Positions 8,279 to 18,526 are shown, counted from the first letter of the stretch. The stretch: 64,000 nucleotides of DNA from UBA7672 sp965279085 (GCA_965279085.1 OZ257149.1:744001-808000); one strand, 5' to 3'. Numbers and translations are program-made. Notes: generated by a model not told the origin, from the letters alone.

Positions 8279-8926
8279 TCAGTACGCCCTTATGGGCGCA
8301 ACGCCCCGGCAAGGGCCAGCCAAGGCTGACAGTTCCACACAGAGAGCGTCCACGGCGGCTTCGGAGGCCAATCCCCCTACAGCAAGCCGGATTTCGGAGC
8401 CCACGGCGGCATAGCGGGGCTCGACGCCGGCCAGGCGGTTGCCGGCGATCAGCGTCTTCCAGCGGGCTTCGGCCACCTGCTGGGTAGCGAAGGAGCCGAG
8501 TTCGGCTTCGTAGAACAGGGAGGTGGCTCGGCTGAGCTTTGGCGCGGGAGCGTAGAGCTGGGCAAGCCGGATCAGCGCTTCGTCATGCGGGTCGGCGATC
8601 TCGCCGGTGATCTCGGACTTCGCGACCGGAATGAACATGTCCGGCTGGTCGGGCAGCGGGCCAAGCACGTCCAGCGCCTTGCGAAGATGGGCAATCTCGG
8701 AGCCGAGGGCCTCGACTTGTGCCTCCAGCGCGGCGATGCGTTCGGCCTCGGTTGGGCCGGCGGTTGGATCGGCCGCCATCAGGCTGGTTTCGGGCGGATC
8801 GCCAAACAAAGGCTCGGGACGGGCGGTCGCGGCCTCCGCCGGAGCGATCTTCACACAGGCCGCGATGGCCAGCGCAACGACGCTGAACCCCACAAACCTG
8901 AGATAAATGACAAGGCGCGCACGCAT
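8279..8926 (-). CDS. Putative lipoprotein with coiled coil and SPOR-like C-terminus
   Basis: This 215-residue protein starts with a hydrophobic signal ending AIAACVK; LAIAAC can serve as a lipobox, so a lipid anchor is likely. A predicted coiled coil follows (AERIAALEAQVEALGSEI, ~60-90). The last ~75 residues (AELGSFATQQVAEARWKTL ... EIRLAVGGLASEAAVDALC) have the LGSF / xRLxVGxL / C layout of SPOR domains, which bind denuded septal peptidoglycan. It is immediately upstream of mipZ (4-base gap) and divergent from panC. The domain call is by eye and needs a profile search. Confidence 0.65.
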   Translation of the reverse strand: MRARLVIYLRFVGFSVVALAIAACVKIAPAEAATARPEPLFGDPPETSLMAADPTAGPTEAERIAALEAQVEALGSEIAHLRKALDVLGPLPDQPDMFIPVAKSEITGEIADPHDEALIRLAQLYAPAPKLSRATSLFYEAELGSFATQQVAEARWKTLIAGNRLAGVEPRYAAVGSEIRLAVGGLASEAAVDALCVELSALAGPCRGVAPIRAY

Positions 8927-9083
8927 TCCGTGAAGATCGGCAATGCCGGTTAAGGACCTATAAAACCTGCGGCGGCGCAGGCGATTGATCCACCACCGGA
9001 ACGGGCCTAGAAGCGCGCGCCGTAATACTGCCGAAAGGCCGGATTACGCCGAGGACTGCGCTGGTTCCCTGAAAGGGTCGAGT

Positions 9084-9959
9084 TTGCCGAAGCGTTCGGG
9101 ACTGGTCGTCGCTCGCACCCGCGCGGAAGCCCGGGACTGGCATCGCGGGATGCGTGCGCAGAGCAAGCGTATCGCCTTTGTCCCCACCATGGGCGCGCTG
9201 CATGACGGCCATCTGAGCCTTGTGAAGATCGGGCTCCAGAAGGCCGACGTCGTCGCGTCTTCGATCTTTGTTAACCCGACCCAGTTCGCCGCCCACGAGG
9301 ATCTGGGCACATACCCACGCACGGAAGAAAGCGATCTCCAGAAGCTGGAAGCAGCCGGATGCTCGTTCTGCTACTGCCCCTCGCCTTCAGAAATGTATCC
9401 GCCCGGAGATTCCACGCGCGTGGTCGTGAAAGACCTGTCGCACATTCTCGAAGGCGAAGTGCGGCCGCACTTCTTCGAGGGCGTCGCCAGCGTGGTGAGC
9501 CGGCTGTTCCTGCACGTCTCGCCCGACGTCGCCGTGTTCGGCGAGAAGGACTACCAGCAGCTGCTCGTCATCAAGCGCATGTCGCAGGACCTCGGCTTCG
9601 GCATCGAGATCTGCGGCGGGCCGACCCTACGCGAGGCCGACGGCCTCGCGATGTCGTCCCGCAATGCGTATCTCGGCACCGATGATCGCGCGAAGGCCGC
9701 AGCAATCTATCGCGCGATGACCGAAGCGGCGGCGCGCGTCGAGGCGGGTGAACGCATCAGCGCCACGGCAGAGAATGCGCAGCAGACGCTGATCGGCGCG
9801 GGCTTCACATCCGTGGACTATGTCGCTGTCCGCCGCGCCGACACGCTGGCTCCCTTCGGCAGCGACACGGCCCCCGCCGGCGTCACCGGCCGCCTGCTGA
9901 TCGCCGCGCGGATGGGCAAGACCCGCCTGATCGACAACACGGCGTTCGTTCGGAAGTAA
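9084..9959 (+). CDS. panC: Pantothenate synthetase
   Basis: PanC joins pantoate and beta-alanine with ATP in the cytosol to make pantothenate, the precursor of coenzyme A. Visible signatures are the HIGH-type PTMGALHDGHLSLV, FVNPTQF, FGEKDYQQLLVIKRM and the KMSKS-equivalent MSSRNAYL. I place the start at TTG 9084 (LPKRSGLVVARTR), 7 bases after GAAAGGG; this gives 291 residues, close to family length. An ATG at 8985 would add 33 unlikely residues. It is divergent from the SPOR/mipZ operon across ~157 bases. Confidence 0.94.
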   Translation: MPKRSGLVVARTRAEARDWHRGMRAQSKRIAFVPTMGALHDGHLSLVKIGLQKADVVASSIFVNPTQFAAHEDLGTYPRTEESDLQKLEAAGCSFCYCPSPSEMYPPGDSTRVVVKDLSHILEGEVRPHFFEGVASVVSRLFLHVSPDVAVFGEKDYQQLLVIKRMSQDLGFGIEICGGPTLREADGLAMSSRNAYLGTDDRAKAAAIYRAMTEAAARVEAGERISATAENAQQTLIGAGFTSVDYVAVRRADTLAPFGSDTAPAGVTGRLLIAARMGKTRLIDNTAFVRK

Positions 9960-10052
9960 CTCATGACGACGTGCCTTCCGCACCGCTAGTTTAACTTGCG
10001 CCAGCCAGCGTGTCGGGAATGATCCAACCATCTGCGATGGGAGGGACGCGAC

Positions 10053-11531
10053 ATGACCAGCATTTCAAGGCGGGCCGTCTGGCTGCTCGCAATTGCCTGC
10101 GCCGTAGCATCCGGCGCACCGGCCACGTCCCAACCTGACTCCGCCGATCCGATGATCACGAAGGTTGAAGCTGGCCTTCAGCCTCGCCTGCAGATTGCCG
10201 GTGAGCCTGCCCCGACCTGGTCGATCACGGAACGTATGGCGCACTACAAGGTGCCCGGCGTCAGCATCGCCGTCATCAGGAACGGCAAGATCGCGTGGGC
10301 GAAGGGCTATGGCGTGCTGGAGGCCGGCAAGCCGCAAGCCGTGGATACGGATACGCTTTTCCAGGCGGCGTCGATCTCGAAACCCACCGCAACCATCGCT
10401 GCGCTGCGTCTGGTGGAACAGGGCAAGCTGTCGCTCGATGCGCCGATCAACGGCGCGCTGAAATCGTGGAAGATTCCGGAGAATGAGTTCACCCAAAAGA
10501 CGCCGGTGACGCTCCGACAGATCCTCACCCACGGCGCTGGGTTCACCGGGCATGGCTTCCCCGGATATGCGGCGGGCGTGGCTGTGCCCACGGTCCTGCA
10601 GATCCTCGACGGGGAGAAACCAGCCAACACGCCCGCCATTCGGATCAACAAGCTGCCGGGCGAAAGCTGGCGCTATTCCGGGGGCGGCTACACCGTGATG
10701 CAGCTGGCCATGACAGAGGCGGCCGGAAAGGACTTCGTCGCGATCACCGACGAACTCGTGCTCAAGCCCGCAGGGATGGCGCGCTCGACCTACGCGCAGC
10801 CCTTGCCCGAGGCCAGCCGCGCCAATGCCGCCACCGCGCACCGTCAGAACGGCTCGGTTGTTGCGGGCCACAGCCATACCTATCCCGAGCAGGCCGCCGC
10901 CGGCCTCTGGACCACGCCCAGCGATCTTGCACGTCTTGGCCTCGCCGTCGTCGCAGCAGTGAGGGGCGAACCGAACGCCATCGTAAGGCCGGACACGGTG
11001 AAGCAGATGCTGACCCGTCAGATCGGCACATACGGCCTCGGCTTCGATCTCGCCAATCCCGGCGATGGCCTCGTGTTCCATCACGGCGGGTCGAACATGG
11101 GCTTCAAGGGCATGTTCGCCGTCTATGCCGATGGCAGCGGCGGCTTTGCGATCCTGACCAACGGCGATCAGGGCAGCGCGCTGATGCGCGAGATCCAGAC
11201 GTCGCTCTCGGTTGCCTACAGCTGGAAATACGACGCGCCAGAGGTGCGCAGCGTGGTGACGCTCACGCCGGAACGAGCTGCGGCGTTCGCGGGCGAGTAC
11301 GTTGTGAAGGGAAGCGGCGGCCGTCCGGACCTCGTGCTTTCGATCACTGCCGACGGCGACAAGCTCTGGGCCGAGGCGCCGCCCGCGATTGCGAAGCAGC
11401 GGTTTTATGTCGCTTCGGACCAGGAGGTGTTCGCCGCGACCAGACCGATACTGGCTTACACGAAGGACGCCGCCGGCAAGCCGGTCACGATTCAGATGAA
11501 CTCTACCGACGTTGCCGTGCGGAGAGAATAG
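10053..11531 (+). CDS. Serine hydrolase, class C beta-lactamase fold
   Basis: The 492-residue exported protein has a signal peptide (MTSISRRAVWLLAIACAVA...). SISK at about residue 110 is the SxxK nucleophile motif. YSGGGY at about 208 is in the position of YxN, and HHGGSNMGF at about 345 is the HxG/KTG equivalent. This combination is typical of penicillin-binding-protein-like esterases and peptidases rather than of true resistance AmpC enzymes, where YAN and KTG are expected. The ~130-residue C-terminal extension is a small beta domain seen in related hydrolases. The substrate is unknown. It stands alone and converges on the DUF1489 gene with a 3-base gap. Confidence 0.85.
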   Translation: MTSISRRAVWLLAIACAVASGAPATSQPDSADPMITKVEAGLQPRLQIAGEPAPTWSITERMAHYKVPGVSIAVIRNGKIAWAKGYGVLEAGKPQAVDTDTLFQAASISKPTATIAALRLVEQGKLSLDAPINGALKSWKIPENEFTQKTPVTLRQILTHGAGFTGHGFPGYAAGVAVPTVLQILDGEKPANTPAIRINKLPGESWRYSGGGYTVMQLAMTEAAGKDFVAITDELVLKPAGMARSTYAQPLPEASRANAATAHRQNGSVVAGHSHTYPEQAAAGLWTTPSDLARLGLAVVAAVRGEPNAIVRPDTVKQMLTRQIGTYGLGFDLANPGDGLVFHHGGSNMGFKGMFAVYADGSGGFAILTNGDQGSALMREIQTSLSVAYSWKYDAPEVRSVVTLTPERAAAFAGEYVVKGSGGRPDLVLSITADGDKLWAEAPPAIAKQRFYVASDQEVFAATRPILAYTKDAAGKPVTIQMNSTDVAVRRE

Positions 11532-11534
11532 GCG

Positions 11535-11963
11535 CTACCACGCCAGCGCTTCCTTGAGTGCGGTCTCCAGATCGGCCGAGAGCGCAGGCCCCTTGCCATC
11601 AACGTCCGGTGGCGCGTCGCCCGGTTCGAGATAGCGCCAGCCCTGGAAGGGGCGTTTCTTGCGCGACTTGGTGCGGATGAGTTCGGGGTCGAGGTGGACG
11701 CGACACATGGCCTTGCCCTCCTTGTCCTTCACCGCCTCGAAGCCGATCAGCTTCTGGCGCACGATGATGTGGTTCTTGATCACCCAGTAGATCGAACCGC
11801 CGGCCAGCATCTCCTCGGCACGCTTCGGCGTCATGCGGGTGTCGTGGAAGGGATTGGCCGGCTTTCCCTTCTTCGCGCGTTCTTTCGCGCGCTTGACCTG
11901 CCAGTCGGAGAGCTCGTCGACATTGTCGACGCCCACGCACAGCTTGATCATGTGAAGTGCCAT
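11535..11963 (-). CDS. DUF1489 family protein
   Basis: A 142-residue cytosolic protein with the pattern typical of DUF1489 in alphaproteobacteria: HMIKLCVGVDNVDEL at the N-terminus, RMTPKRAEEMLAGGSIYWVI and KNHIIVRQKLIGFEAV in the middle, and RPFQGWRYLEPGDAPPD near the end. The family is conserved and uncharacterised. The basic segment KRAKERAKKGK may contact nucleic acid, but this is only a guess. The start could be either Met of MALHMIK. Confidence 0.88.
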   Translation of the reverse strand: MALHMIKLCVGVDNVDELSDWQVKRAKERAKKGKPANPFHDTRMTPKRAEEMLAGGSIYWVIKNHIIVRQKLIGFEAVKDKEGKAMCRVHLDPELIRTKSRKKRPFQGWRYLEPGDAPPDVDGKGPALSADLETALKEALAW

Positions 11964-12001
11964 GGCGCGAAAGTAATGGCGCGGGGCGGCCCCGCAACCC
12001 T

Positions 12002-12730
12002 TCAGCGGAGATTGGCTGTGGGTCCCGGAACGGACGGGGTGGGCTTGGAGCCCAGTTCCTGCTCGGAATCCCCGGCAAAGCTGAAGGCGATGTCGGTCAG
12101 CTCGACATGGACCGACCGGGTCTCGCTCATCCCCCAGCGGCCGCCCTTGGCGGTCAGGTCGTACGACATGACGTAGGACACGTCCCAGCGCTGGGAATAT
12201 CCGAACTGGTAGGTCTGGTTGTAGTCGCTGACCTCGGTTCCATCGTCGAGCTTCACCGGGCGCTCGATGTTGTAGGCGATCGACTGCAGGTATCCGGTCC
12301 GCGAATCGAGCTGCAGGCGGCCAAGCATCCGGGCCGAGAACTGGGCGTCGATCGGCCCGTCGTTCACCGAGATCTTGTGGCGGAAGCTGACAGACATGGA
12401 ATCCGCCGCCCCGGCCACGCGGGCGTCACCCAGGCTAAGGCGCAGGTCGTCTGCAAAGAGGCGATTGTCCGCCTGCCCCTCATCCCGCCAGCCATCGACC
12501 ACGGCGTCGAGTTCGTCATTGTCGCCGTGCTTGAGCGTGATCTTGAACCGCTCGTTCGGCGCTGCGTAGGGGTCGAACTCGATGCGGCGCGTGGCGTTGC
12601 CGGCGGTCAGCGTCGCGTGGAACGCCGCGCGCAGGGCCGGCGGCGGCTCGGCGGCGTCGAGCGCACGCTCCAGCGCCTGTTCCGGGGGCAAGCCTGCCCA
12701 CGTCACGGCGAAAAGAAGAAAGGCGGGCAT
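12002..12730 (-). CDS. Secreted protein of unknown function
   Basis: From ATG 12730 the product is 242 residues and starts MPAFLLFAVTWAG, a short hydrophobic leader lacking the usual positive charges, so it is an unusual signal peptide. The mature part opens with PPEQALERALDAAEPPP and continues as an alternating polar/hydrophobic, probably beta-rich chain with repeated aromatic-Asp strands (YNQTYQFGYSQRWDVSYVMS), like a small periplasmic or lipid-binding beta fold. The frame is open 41 codons further upstream, but that part is low quality. I do not recognise a family. Confidence 0.55.
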   Translation of the reverse strand: MPAFLLFAVTWAGLPPEQALERALDAAEPPPALRAAFHATLTAGNATRRIEFDPYAAPNERFKITLKHGDNDELDAVVDGWRDEGQADNRLFADDLRLSLGDARVAGAADSMSVSFRHKISVNDGPIDAQFSARMLGRLQLDSRTGYLQSIAYNIERPVKLDDGTEVSDYNQTYQFGYSQRWDVSYVMSYDLTAKGGRWGMSETRSVHVELTDIAFSFAGDSEQELGSKPTPSVPGPTANLR

Positions 12731-12966
12731 CGCTCGCTTATCCGTCCCGGTTTCCGGGGAGCTGCAGTCCCTCAGGGGGCCGACGCTCCTTTCGGAATGT
12801 GGCTGGATTTGGCCGTGGAAGATGAATTCGTATCCGCCACTGCTGAACCGCACTCTGGGCCAGTCTTGATGAACAATTCCCGAATCAGACGGGGCGCGAC
12901 TGTGGCCGGGCTGGATTATTCCGGCGCCGGCTCAAGCCATTCGGCCGACACCTCGCGCCAATAATC

Positions 12967-13188
12967 CTAGAACCGCTCGTCGACGCCCGGAGCAGTAATG
13001 TGAATCCCGTCAGCCATCACCCCGATGACAACCGAACCATCTTCTTCCAGCGTAACCTCAAGCCCCGCCGGCTCTTCGTAGCTGATGACAATCCGGCCTT
13101 TGCTTTCAAGCTCGATGGCCTGCGCCCACGGTTCGATCGCAACCGTCACCGTGTTTGGCATCCGGTTGTCGAACGTGAACGTCGCCAT
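12967..13188 (-). CDS. 73-residue unknown protein ending at an in-frame amber codon
   Basis: A small acidic beta-rich protein (MATFTFDNRMPNTVTVAIEP ... ISYEEPAGLEVTLEEDGSVV) starting 26 bases after the mccA stop, with AGGACAGCC upstream of the ATG. The frame ends at TAG (12967-12969), but continuing in frame gives DYWREVSAEWLEPAPE and then TAA at 12916-12918. The last seven sense codons (from 12939 down: CTTGAGCCGGCGCCGGAA with its flanks) duplicate the 3' end of mccA. So the gene may be a nonsense-shortened version of a 90-residue protein. The function is unknown. Confidence 0.6.
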   Translation of the reverse strand: MATFTFDNRMPNTVTVAIEPWAQAIELESKGRIVISYEEPAGLEVTLEEDGSVVIGVMADGIHITAPGVDERF

Positions 13189-13214
13189 GGTGGCTGTCCT
13201 GCGAGAAGTCGTTT

Positions 13215-15254
<2,040 letters not shown>

Positions 15255-15386
15255 GGCGCGGAAGTTAGGATGCGGGGGGCTGTCAGGGGAAGCATTTTCG
15301 TATCCCATGGGCCATCGATTTCCACTGCTATAGAGACAGAATCAGCGGACTCTGGCGGCGCCTCGGGGGCGACGGAGACACACTCA

Positions 15387-16049
15387 ATGAAACTGAAGGC
15401 TCTGGTTGGGCTCGGCATGCTTGCTGCGCCGGTTGCGGCGACAGGCGCCGCACATGCGCAGGCGACACCCGAAACGGACAAGAGGGAAGCCAAATCCTAC
15501 GTCTCCGTGTCGATGGCGACGATCACGGGTGGGGATTATTCCTACGCAGTTGAAGACATCTTCGATGTCGAAGGCGAGATCGGCGACGGTTTCCTGTTTG
15601 AAGCCGCGTACGGCATGAGGTTTCAGGACAACTGGCGCGGCGAAGTCGCCTTCTCTTGGCGCGACCATGACAACGCCACCACTGATTGGCAGTTCGGCCA
15701 AAACCAGACCGGGCCGGGCATGTCGGCCTACACGCTGGACGCCATCGGCTATCGCGATTTCCCGATCAACAGCCGCGCTGACTTCTACCTCGGCGGCGGC
15801 GTGGGCGTCGCCACGGTGAACCTCGACGATGGCGTGGTGACGGACTCGAACGGCCTCGGCCTGCAGCTTCAGGCCATCGCCGGCGTACAGGCGCGGATCG
15901 GCGGCAACACGACCGTGTTCGCTGAAGCGCGCGTGCGGTCCATGTGGCCGGAGATCGAGGGTGGCCAAGCAGGCGCTACCGGCGAGGTGAACGACGCGTT
16001 CGACATCACCTCGACCAGCATCGGCGCAGGCGTGAAGTTCGGCTTTTAG
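15387..16049 (+). CDS. Outer membrane beta-barrel protein
   Basis: From ATG 15387 the 220-residue protein has a clear signal peptide (MKLKALVGLGMLAAPVAATG, cleavage near AHA/QATP). The mature region is of alternating amphipathic strands with Gly/aromatic girdles (ADFYLGGGVGVATVNL, NTTVFAEARVRSMW) and ends in SIGAGVKFGF; a C-terminal Phe is the usual BAM insertion signal. This fits an 8-strand OmpA/OmpW/Opa-type porin-like barrel. It lies inverted between mccA and the hydratase gene, interrupting the liu cluster, and is followed by a palindromic repeat. Confidence 0.8.
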   Translation: MKLKALVGLGMLAAPVAATGAAHAQATPETDKREAKSYVSVSMATITGGDYSYAVEDIFDVEGEIGDGFLFEAAYGMRFQDNWRGEVAFSWRDHDNATTDWQFGQNQTGPGMSAYTLDAIGYRDFPINSRADFYLGGGVGVATVNLDDGVVTDSNGLGLQLQAIAGVQARIGGNTTVFAEARVRSMWPEIEGGQAGATGEVNDAFDITSTSIGAGVKFGF

Positions 16050-16074
16050 TATATCGCGGCCATTTCGGTTTGCG

Positions 16075-16169
16075 GGACCGCCGGGCTCCCGCCCGGCAGT
16101 CGCTGCGAAGCAGCGAATTCAGGAAAGCGTCGCTACGCGCCGCTCTGCCGGGCAGGAGCCCGGCGGTCC
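16075..16169. repeat. REP/BIME-like composite palindrome
   Basis: The left arm 16075-16099 (GGACCGCCGGGCTCCCGCCC...) and the right arm 16145-16169 are reverse complements over 25 bases with one mismatch. Inside the loop is a second perfect 7-bp hairpin, TCGCTGC-GAA-GCAGCGA (16100-16116). It sits exactly between two convergent genes, the usual place for REP/REPIN-type elements. No transposase is nearby. It may also end transcription from both sides, though no T run follows. Confidence 0.75.
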
Positions 16170-16185
16170 GAAATCACAGCTTCCG

Positions 16186-16977
16186 CTACCGCGCCCATTT
16201 CGGCTTGCGCTTCTCGAGGAACGCCGCAAGGCCTTCCTTGCCTTCGTCGCTGACGCGGCGATGGGCGAGGCGCTTTGCCGTCAGATGCCCAAGGCTGGAG
16301 TCGATCACCTCCCCTGTGACACGCGAGACAAGATCCTTGGTGTCGGCGACGGCGGCGGGAGATGCGGCGTAGGCGAGGTCGGCATAGTGCTCGACCAGCT
16401 TCTCCATCGCGGCTTCGTCTTCGACCTCGTGATGAATGAGGCCGATCTTCGCGGCGACATCGGCCTCGAAGCGTTCGGCCGTCACGAACAGCGCGCGAGC
16501 CCAGCGGGGACCGATGGCGTTGATGATGTAGGGCGAGATCGTCGCCGGGATGATGCCGAGCTTCACTTCGGAGAACGAAAAGATGGTTCCCTTGCGCGCG
16601 ATCGCGATATCGCACGCCGCCGCGACCCCGCACGCGCCCGCCATGGCCGCGCCATGCAGCAGCGCGATGGTGACCTGCGGAAGCTCGTAGAGCCGGCGCA
16701 GCATCTCGGCCATGCCATAGGCGTCCTGCTCGTTCTCGCTGACGGAATAGTGCTGCGCGGCGCGCATCCATTCGAGATCGGCGCCGGCCGAGAACACCGG
16801 CCCTGCCCCGCGGACCAGCAGCAGCCGGCATTCCGGATTCTTCGACAGCGTCTCGAACGCGTCCGTCAGTTCCTGGATAACCTCGGCATTGAAAGCGTTG
16901 CGCTTCTGCGGGCGGTTCAGCGTGAGGACCGCCGTGCCTTCCGGCGACACGTCGAGGAGGATATTCTCGTAAGCCAT
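16186..16977 (-). CDS. liuC: Methylglutaconyl-CoA hydratase-like enoyl-CoA hydratase
   Basis: The crotonase-fold enzyme of 263 residues starts at ATG 16977 (GGAG 7 bases upstream). Typical features are NRPQKRNAFN, the oxyanion-hole segments AGADLEWM and HGAAMAGACG, and the LGIIPATISPYII stretch. The last, together with Gly in place of the first crotonase Glu (ACGVAAACD), matches the LiuC/GnyH branch that hydrates 3-methylglutaconyl-CoA in leucine breakdown. It follows the kinase gene by 46 bases and, with mccB upstream, belongs to the same transcript. Confidence 0.82.
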   Translation of the reverse strand: MAYENILLDVSPEGTAVLTLNRPQKRNAFNAEVIQELTDAFETLSKNPECRLLLVRGAGPVFSAGADLEWMRAAQHYSVSENEQDAYGMAEMLRRLYELPQVTIALLHGAAMAGACGVAAACDIAIARKGTIFSFSEVKLGIIPATISPYIINAIGPRWARALFVTAERFEADVAAKIGLIHHEVEDEAAMEKLVEHYADLAYAASPAAVADTKDLVSRVTGEVIDSSLGHLTAKRLAHRRVSDEGKEGLAAFLEKRKPKWAR

Positions 16978-17023
16978 GGGACTGCTCCGTTTTGGAGTGA
17001 TGTAGACCTGCAGCGGCCCCGCG

Positions 17024-17827
17024 TCACCCGCCGATGCGCGTGACCTCGGCGACATTGCGCCTTGGGTCCAGCCGCACCTCGATATCAGCGCGGCGGCCTC
17101 CCGACAGCATGTGCCGGGTGATGCGTTCGAAATGCTGGATGAAGCGGGCGATGCGCAGCTTGTCGCCATCCGTCAGATCGCGCGCGAGCAGGCTTTCCTC
17201 CTGCTCGCATCGCCATTCGTGGACGATCTCGAATGACGGCGCCCGCAAGTTGATGATGGCGTCGAGCCGCGCGAAGGACAGCTGGTAAGCGCCGGAGAGG
17301 TTGGCGTTCACCTCTTTGCGCCAGACAGCATCCTTGTCTTCGTCGGCCTCGAGAACGTTCGCGGGCGCCGCCAGTTCCGCCTCGGTCTGCGGGGTCGCGC
17401 CCAGGCACCAGCCATCCACGAGGATCACGGACGGCCTGCCGTGAAAGGCGGGGCGGTGGCTGGCGTGCACGGGATTGTCTGTCACCTTGTCGAACGCGGG
17501 GAGAATGGTCTGCGCGCCCTCGCGCGCTTCGAGCAGCTCGTCCAGAGTCTCGTTGAGCTGCAGCAGGTTGTGCGTGCCCGGCGGTCCGCGCGTGGCGAAC
17601 AGCGGATGCACGCTCTGCGCGATCAGGCGGCGATAGCTTGCCGGCAGGTAGACATCGTCGAGCGAGAAATGCGCCGTGCGCGGATGAAACGCTGCATATG
17701 CCTTTACCAGCGTCGTCTTGCCCGACCCCTGCGGCCCGGCGACGCCCACAACCGGAACGCGATCACCCGCCCGCTCCCGCGCAATCGCTACGGCCTGATC
17801 GAGAGCGTTGATGGCGTCGCGGTTCAT
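17024..17827 (-). CDS. P-loop kinase, D-glycerate 3-kinase-like
   Basis: The 267-residue cytosolic kinase has Walker A GPQGSGKTTLVKAY (~31-44), then LDDVYLP with the Asp expected for phosphoryl acceptor activation, RGPPGTHNL (~80) and ILVDGWCLGA (Walker B region). This order is that of D-glycerate 3-kinase/YggC-like proteins in the PRK/uridine kinase superfamily. The start overlaps the stop of the preceding unknown gene by 4 bases (ATGA), showing translational coupling. Such a kinase is not a known liu enzyme, so its presence here is positional only. Confidence 0.8.
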   Translation of the reverse strand: MNRDAINALDQAVAIARERAGDRVPVVGVAGPQGSGKTTLVKAYAAFHPRTAHFSLDDVYLPASYRRLIAQSVHPLFATRGPPGTHNLLQLNETLDELLEAREGAQTILPAFDKVTDNPVHASHRPAFHGRPSVILVDGWCLGATPQTEAELAAPANVLEADEDKDAVWRKEVNANLSGAYQLSFARLDAIINLRAPSFEIVHEWRCEQEESLLARDLTDGDKLRIARFIQHFERITRHMLSGGRRADIEVRLDPRRNVAEVTRIGG

Positions 17828-18525
17828 GGACCGCCACCAACCGAAGCTTTCCCATTCGGCGATGCTTGAGTGATCAACCGCGCCAATCTGTGAAATCTCG
17901 GGGTCAAACGCCCAACGCCGCCGGTGTAGTCCATGAATCCGCCCACGAACTGTTCGTACAGGCCCGTTCGCGAGATGGCGTTCATGAAATCGCCGGCCTC
18001 GTGCTTATCGATCGCCAGATCATCGCCCAGTTTTTCAACGAACTGATTCCAGAAAGTTCGGGACCATTGCAGATCGTTCTGTTTCTCAGATCTCGGCATC
18101 AACGAAAAACTGTCTAGGATAACTAGTGCCCGCCATTCGCGGAGCGACAGCTGCTCCAGCACATCGATGCATTCCTCAAACTCGTCGACTTTTTCGTTGG
18201 ACGCAGCGACTGTTAGGGACGAGCGAAACATCTCCGCGAACAGTCTTATTTTCTCATCCCGTCTAGTGTTGGAAACGGCCTTCAAGGTTCTGAAGTAGCA
18301 GTGAAGGAAGTCCTCAGACTCGATCATTGCGTCGGTTAACTCGACGGAGCCTTGTGCGAGCGCATCAAAAAACACTCGCAATCTACGGTCGCGCATTGCG
18401 TCAACATGCGCGACGAGCAGTGTATCGATGGAACCACCAATCCCCGGGACCAGCTGAACTAGCGCCCGAATCCACGGTGCTTTGTAGAAGGTCAGCAGAC
18501 CACTGGATGGGGCGCTTTGCGACAT
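17824..18525 (-). CDS. Unknown helical protein, AT-richer than its neighbours
   Basis: From ATG 18525, one base after the mccB stop, the protein has 233 residues. It begins MSQSAPSSGLLTFYKAPW, then VQLVPGIGGSIDTLLVAHVD and a long helical part (SEDFLHCYFRTLKAVSNTRR, DEKIRLFAEMFRSSL). The layout PGxGGSxD ... SEDF ... TRRDEKIRxxA recalls an uncharacterised all-helical family I have seen in scattered bacterial genomes, but I cannot name it. The stretch 18060-18400 is visibly poorer in G+C (about 45-50% by eye) than adjacent genes and uses rarer codons, suggesting horizontal acquisition. It is coupled to both neighbours (1-base gap, 4-base overlap). Confidence 0.75.
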   Translation of the reverse strand: MSQSAPSSGLLTFYKAPWIRALVQLVPGIGGSIDTLLVAHVDAMRDRRLRVFFDALAQGSVELTDAMIESEDFLHCYFRTLKAVSNTRRDEKIRLFAEMFRSSLTVAASNEKVDEFEECIDVLEQLSLREWRALVILDSFSLMPRSEKQNDLQWSRTFWNQFVEKLGDDLAIDKHEAGDFMNAISRTGLYEQFVGGFMDYTGGVGRLTPRFHRLARLITQASPNGKASVGGGP

Positions 18526-18526
18526 C

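Noticed and set aside
10053..11531. AmpC-type antibiotic-resistance beta-lactamase
   Set aside because: SxxK is present, but YSG replaces YxN and HHGG replaces KTG, and the long C-terminal domain fits esterase/peptidase relatives.
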